Shown piece after piece: positions 59,222-64,000 of a stretch of 64,000 nt of DNA (within the stretch, counting starts at the first letter, position 1; each line of letters opens with the position of its first letter). Under the pieces are notes generated by a model. The model saw only the letters and a program-made list of their open reading frames with translations, was not told the origin of the DNA and searched no databases. Position numbers and translations under genes: made by a program. The stretch comes from Poecilobothrus nobilitatus (taxonomy: Eukaryota; Arthropoda; Insecta; Diptera; Dolichopodidae): contig OX352773.1 of the NCBI GenBank assembly GCA_947095535.1, forward strand, positions 992,001 to 1,056,000, read 5' to 3'.

Positions 59222-59295
59222 AGTCGCTGGTGCAGTGGTTAAGGCACCGAGCCTTCATTCGAAGGATCTCGGGTTCAAACCCTGGCTGGGTCAAA
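59222..59295 (+). repeat. tRNA-derived SINE head (A and B boxes)
   Basis: An RNA polymerase III A box (TGGTGCAGTGG, 59228 on) and B box (GGGTTCAAACCC, 59271-59282) are at tRNA spacing. The D stem (GTGC/GCAC) and T stem (TCGGG/CCTGG) pair, but the acceptor stem pairs poorly and the anticodon arm is a CCTTC/GAAGG hairpin with a 4-nt loop. It is therefore not a functional tRNA. The CCTT...AAGG arm is usual in tRNA-derived SINEs. An A-run follows at once, so the body is short or lost. Confidence 0.7.
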
Positions 59296-59439
59296 AAAAT
59301 TATCATATATATAAATACTTCAATATAGCACTTTTATACAATAACTTTCATATCTAAGTATTGTATACCTAAACATAAATAATTAATAACAAAAATATCG
59401 TTAATAAAATTACCAATAAATTGCGCACGGACTGAGCAC

Positions 59440-61480
59440 AACCAACAACAATGGCCACCATCTAATAGAGATATGTATGTCTAGAACACAACATGGTCAT
59501 TGATGGAACCCTCTTCGCACACGAAAACATCCACAAATATACCTGACAATCTCCACCAGTTGGGAGAACAAGAAACCAAATCGACCACTTTTGTATCAGC
59601 AACAAATGGAAACAATTCCTACTAGATGTGAGAACCTGGAGGTGCGGACATTAATAGCGCCCATATTCTACTCAAAGTTACAAAGAATGAATTTGTATCA
59701 GAAATCCAGACCACAGAGCAGCATATTGACAAAGAAAATATTCAAACAACCCTTCGACAAATTGGAGAAGATATAGCAGGCACTGTGGTAATAAAAAGAA
59801 AAAAGTGGGTCTCAGATGTCGTGGAACTTAATCAAAAAATGAAAAAACACAAAGCAAGAGGGGTCAAAAAATCTGCGAGAAAACATAAGAGAAAATTCTA
59901 CAATAATATAGCGATAGAAGCGGACAAAGCAGCCAGACTAATAACATGCGTCTCCTATACAACAAAATAAGAACCCTGTCAAATAAAAACATGCAATGCA
60001 ACCAGCCGAACAAAGATAAACAAGGACATCTACTAACCTCCTCTTCAGAAAAAAAAACAAGATGGAGAGAGCATTTCAATGAAATTAACGAAAATCAGCT
60101 GCAACACATGAGAATCAAAAACAAATTGAAATCAGATCCCCCAACTGAATATATATAACCCACCATCGATAAGAAAAATTATAGAAGTGTTGGCAAGATT
60201 AAAAGATAATAAAGACGAAGGTATGGGTGGCATTCCAGAAGAACTGCTAAAAACAAATCCAAGATGCATGGCAGAAACTCCCCATCCTATCCTCAAAGAA
60301 ATGTGGAATAGCGAAACAATATCATCATGTTCCTGGAAGACAGGTATCATAATTAAACTTCCAAAGACAGACCTTAAAGATTGTCAAAACTGGTGGGGCA
60401 TCACAGTTCTCAAAGCAGTTAATAAAATATTATCATTAATAATATTATCCAGAAATGAAAATAATTTGCGAGAAGAACAAGCTGGCTTTAGAAAGAAACG
60501 CGGATGCGTCGATCAATCAAACACCCTGAGACTGATAGTAGAACAATCAGTGGAATGGAAATTTCCACTATACATAACATTTGAAGACTTCCAATGGGCA
60601 CTTGACACCATTAGACGCAGCGCAATATGGAATGTATTAACAAAAAGAGCGATACAAGGCAAAATAATCCGCTTGATTGAAAACATGTACGACAATGCGG
60701 CAAGAAGAGTTCTATACAACGGCAAACTAAGCGAGAGTAAAACAAGGTTGCCCGCTTTCCCCAATATTTTTCAATTCCATACTTGACGACGTAATGGAAG
60801 GTTAAAATCATTAAAACTTAATCATTAAGGATAAATTCCACAAATAGTTAACAATTTAAAATAGATAATACAATAGATGTTTTGTGCTTCAACTATCTCA
60901 GTAGTATAATTACTACAAATGGATGGGCAGATGAAGACATACAAAATAGACTAAAACAGTCAAGAATGGCATTTGGCAGATTGTGGTATGTATGCAGATT
61001 CTCACACCTAAATAGACACCAAAATAAGAATTTTTAATACTTGTGTGAAATCAGTCTTACTATATGGGAGCGAGACTTGGTTCGTAAAGCAGTTAACTAC
61101 CAACAAGCTGCAAACATTTGTGAATAAATGCCTACGAACCATAGTTAAGATCTTCTGGCCTAGGCGAATTTCTAACACAGATTTGTGATCTCTTACGAAA
61201 CAAGAACCAACAGCACTTCAAATAAAAAGGACAAAATGGAAGTGGATAGGACACACACTCAGAAAGGCACCAAACACTATAGCTCGCTAAGCATTAGAGT
61301 GGAACCCACAGGGCAAAAGAAAAATAAGAAGACCACACATGGAGGAGAACAATATCGAAAGAAATAGAAACGAACGGTAAAACATGGGCAGAATAAAACA
61401 AATGGCCCAAAACAGAGTACGATGGAGAAGCTATGTGGAAGCCCTATGCTCCCCAAGGAAGTAAAAGAAGGAAAAAAAAA
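59440..61480 (+). mobile_element. Non-LTR retrotransposon, 5'-truncated and internally deleted
   Basis: The order of blocks on the plus strand is as follows. Endonuclease end, in shifted frames: GGTLFAHENIHKYT-like, RTRNQIDHFCISNKWKQFLL, DVRTWR. Linker (59785-60160): KKWVSDVVELNQKMKKHKAR. RT (60187-60786): NKDEGMGGIPEELLK, NLREEQAGFRKKRGCVDQSN, LYITFEDFQWALDTIRRSAI. The RT part carrying the catalytic (Y/A)xDD box is deleted near 60780. The C-terminal region follows (NYLSSIITTNGWADEDIQNR, SVLLYGSETWF, RTKWKWIGHTLRKAPN, NRVRWRSYVEALCSPRK to 61463), then a GGAAAAAAAAA tail. It resembles the RT elements with LREEQAGFR and WIGHTLR motifs common in invertebrates. It is dead. Confidence 0.87.
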
Positions 61481-61849
61481 ATCTTATCTTAAATTTAATC
61501 TTAGTTACTTAAAAGTAATTAAAAGTACATTAAAACTAGCATGTAATAAATTGTAATAATAAATAATTCAATAAATTGATACAAAATTCAATAAAATTTC
61601 AAACTAATGCTAAAATATTTAACTAAAAAGTAAAAACAATATAATAAAAAATATTTTCATTATAATTAAATGGTACAAAGTAATAAAAATGTAGAAAAAG
61701 CTAAATGCAAAAACAAATTTACACAAAAACGTTTTTTTTTTTTTATTCAAATTATTAATATTCTAATTACTCTGATATAAAATATATTTTTTTATTTCTT
61801 TTTTAAATAAAGCAAAGTTATCTGTTATTCAGCTCAACTGGTAGCCATT
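61481..61849. other. AT-rich stretch without a recognisable gene
   Basis: Nothing coding is seen between the two oppositely oriented LINE fragments. Confidence 0.5.
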
Positions 61850-63545
61850 GTAAATTTTAAGACAGTTATAGACACAATTATTTTTTTGGTTATTTGTTCT
61901 TTTTGACAATTCTTTTCTGTCAATATTTTCCATATATTGTTCATATAGATGATGTTTAGTAAGCCAATGGTAAATAGTTGTTAGATCTTGATAGATCGCA
62001 AATATTAACCCCTCTTCATCATTAACGGCGTAATTTCAAACAATGTCATCCGCGTAGAGCAGTAAGGAACCCCTCAGTTTAATTTTTGCTAAATTATTAA
62101 TATAAATTTTAAAAAAAACTGGTCTCAAGATAGATCCTTTCTTTATTGCTTTAACAGAACTGCAACAATCCTCTATACTTCCCTATATTGCTGCTGTCGA
62201 TTGTGTAGATATGAATCAAAATACTTTAATTAAGCATCGGTAAAATTTATTATATAAAATTTATATAAAAGAATTTCATGATTTACATAATCAAATGCCT
62301 TTTGGAGGTCTAAAAACACGCTCACAACATATTTTTTTTACATCTGTGTTTTTGGAGATGAAATTAGTTAGACTTAGACATGCCGCTGTAGGATTGGAAT
62401 TGGTCTCAAACCCATATTGCTCTTCATAAAAAATGTTATTCTTCTATTCTATTCTTTCTTCTCAAAATGTTTAGAGCGAGTATAGAAATAGGTCTGTAAT
62501 TGCAGCAGTTTTTTTTGCTACCATTTTTGAAAATGGGAGCTACAATTGCTTTTTTAAGAGAAGTAGGAAAACTTCATGTTTCAAATGAAATATTAATAAA
62601 CTTTACCAAAATCAAACTGAAATGACCGGGGAATTTTTTTATAAGTTTAGATGTGATTTTAACATAACCTGTTGCTGCTGTTGAGTTAAGTGAAGAGATT
62701 GCTTTAACCTCATGAAAATTAGTAGGAGACAATTCAAGATTACAGAATAATCTCGATCTGAAATTGTTGAAATACGCAAATCGATACCATCTAAGGGAGT
62801 CGGTGGTCGGTTTGACATTGCAATAATCAATAATAGTTATCCCTTCCTTCTGAAATACAGCAATTATTCACTTCTAACGAACTGATATTGTTGGATATAT
62901 ATAAATTGATATCTTTATTAAAAATAATGTTTTTATAGATATTTCAGAGTTTTCTTTTATGGTTAGGTCCCTAATAAATTGTTCTGAAGAATTTCTTTTT
63001 GCCTCACATACTAGTCTTTTTACTTTTTTCTTAGCCTCTTCGTATAACATTTGTACATGAGGAACACCTCTGTATTTTCTTTTATACATACTTAAAGCAA
63101 AAATCACGAGTTTTGTTTTTTTGCAAAATTTCCTCCGTGATCCATCCATGCTTATAACGCTTATCCTTATTTTTAACTGGTATTATTTTAGGATTAACTG
63201 AAATCAAATGGGGTAAGTTGATCAACAAAATCATCAAAATTACTAATGGATACCAGATTGGACTACGTTTCCGGACGTTGAAATACTTCAATAAAACATT
63301 GGTTCAATAAAATTTGGGTTGGGATTTCCATTATTGGCTGTACGTCCACACTAATAAAAAATAACTGGTGGTCAGAGAGACAAGTATCAGAAATATGTAA
63401 AAATATTTAAATTGATTAACATCGGATATAATGCGATCAATAATAGTATTGGAATATTTTCTTTAGCGAATTTTATTGATAATTTGTTAAATATTATACA
63501 TTCGTTACTAAGTAATGGGTGACAATATTGAGCTACTTCATTACA
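61850..63545 (-). mobile_element. Non-LTR retrotransposon fragment, endonuclease end through RT palm
   Basis: The minus strand shows HISDTCLSDHQLFFI (endonuclease end, near 63400), KDKRYKHGWITEEILQ (63170), YKRKYRGVPHVQMLYEEAKK and LVCEAKRNSSEQFI (63090-62960). The RT blocks are FPTSLKKAIVAPIFKNGSKK, NCCNYRPISILALNIL, YGFETNSNPTAACLSLTNFI (62560-62370), VFLDLQKAFDYVNHEILLYK (62310), KGSILRPVFFKIYINNLAKI and LLLYADDIV (62060). Catalytic Asp residues persist but many frameshifts intervene. It stops soon after YADD, with no 3' end, so both sides are truncated. It is of Jockey/CR1-type organisation. Confidence 0.85.
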
Positions 63546-64000
63546 ATTATTATACCCGTACGATAGGATCGGATATAATAAAATTACTCCTCCGTTTGTA
63601 ACACCTCGAAATAAGCGAGCTAGATATACCTTCAAAGGTATGGATCGGGTCAGAAAAAAATTCTAAGACGTTTGAGCCATGTCCGTCCGTCCGTCCGTCA
63701 GCACGCTAACTCAAAAACTAAGGCTAGAATCTTGAAATTTACACAAACTATTCTGGGAGTAATTTGTAGGTTCCCTATTTTTTTTGGTTGAGTTTGGACC
63801 AAAACTTAGGGTAGCTCTCGAACATCTAACTTTTAGATCCCCACTTTTTTTTTGAAATAGAGCTATGAGATTTTAACTGCTGATAGATCTCACAAAAATA
63901 TTAATTTTATTTTTAATAACTTTTTTTTGTAGCCCCACCCGTTACGGAGCTACAGCTCCCCAAAGGTTCAAAAAAGCTCTATATTTAAATTGTTATAGCA
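63546..64000 (-). repeat. Dispersed repeat family 1, inverted copy running off the window
   Basis: It begins TTATACCCGTACGATAGGAT and continues with GAGCTAGATATACCTTCAAA, GGTATGGATCGGGTCAGAAA and a GTCCGTCCGTCCGTC run near 63680. It reaches CCCACCCGTTACGGAGCTAC (63935 on) and TATTTAAATTGTTATA at the edge. This is the family right end and body, inverted; the left end lies outside the window. Confidence 0.8.

Noticed and set aside
59222..59295. Functional tRNA gene
   Set aside because: Acceptor stem pairs at about half of positions and the anticodon arm has a 4-nt loop, so it cannot be a standard tRNA.

Overview
This is an AT-rich (roughly three quarters A+T by eye) eukaryotic intergenic or intronic window. 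It is almost certainly from a fly (Diptera). The signs are dense (TACATATG)n-type simple repeats, P-superfamily (THAP) transposon relics, a Jockey-type LINE and other insect-style non-LTR elements, and one intron-containing host gene with short introns and GT-AG junctions. I see no bacterial, plasmid or phage features, no rRNA, no intact tRNA gene and no CRISPR array.

Host gene: the 3' part of one plausible host gene lies on the minus strand at 2220-4821. Four coding exons with phase-matched GT-AG junctions encode at least 222 residues of a Cys-, Trp- and Pro-free, Ala/Lys/Gln/Asn-rich protein with 11-residue periodicity. This resembles group-3 LEA proteins or apolipoprotein-type amphipathic helices. 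Its 1.8-kb intron carries a 5'-truncated, internally deleted LINE in the opposite orientation. The first exon was not found; it lies upstream, beyond 4821.

Everything else is a graveyard of mobile elements. 5.3-5.7 kb: end of a Tc1-like element with an IR/DR terminus. 5.9-10 kb: a nearly full-length minus-strand LINE (PHD finger + FP-like ORF1, endonuclease-RT ORF2 with YADD). 11.3-12.25 and 23.6-24.5 kb: inverted copies of a P-superfamily transposase relic. 13.3-16.3 kb: a longer P-like transposase relic interrupted by a hAT-like MITE. 17.1-17.7 kb: TA-flanked MITE. 18.2-20.9 and 32.7-34.2 kb: two TIR-bearing THAP elements, the first with a 226-bp insertion that forms a near-perfect hairpin. 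20.9-21.3 kb: PIF/Harbinger fragment. 21.5-21.8 kb: MITE with an 8-bp target duplication. 22.2-23.1 kb: pogo/Tigger-like relic with a duplicated right end. 25.7-27.5, 29.8-32, 35.8-37.85, 43.1-44.2 and 63.5-64 kb: two dispersed repeat families, two copies of which carry internal modules of about 142 bp. 37.9-38.9 kb: Jockey fragment. 45.5-46.8 kb: Harbinger-like element with subterminal repeats. 52.1-53.0 kb: TIR element. 55.9-56.5, 59.4-61.5 and 61.85-63.5 kb: three further LINE fragments. 56.6-58.2 kb: TIR element with a nested MITE. 59.2 kb: tRNA-derived SINE head.

I found no convincing new multi-gene system. The most unusual signals are the LEA-like gene, a fossil matching exactly the first 39 nt of initiator tRNA-Met, the long hairpin in a P-like terminus, and the 142-bp modular repeats shared by two transposon-like families. 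Long stretches between elements (for example 38.9-40.6, 48.3-52.1 and 53-55.9 kb) are simple AT-rich DNA in which I can support no gene.
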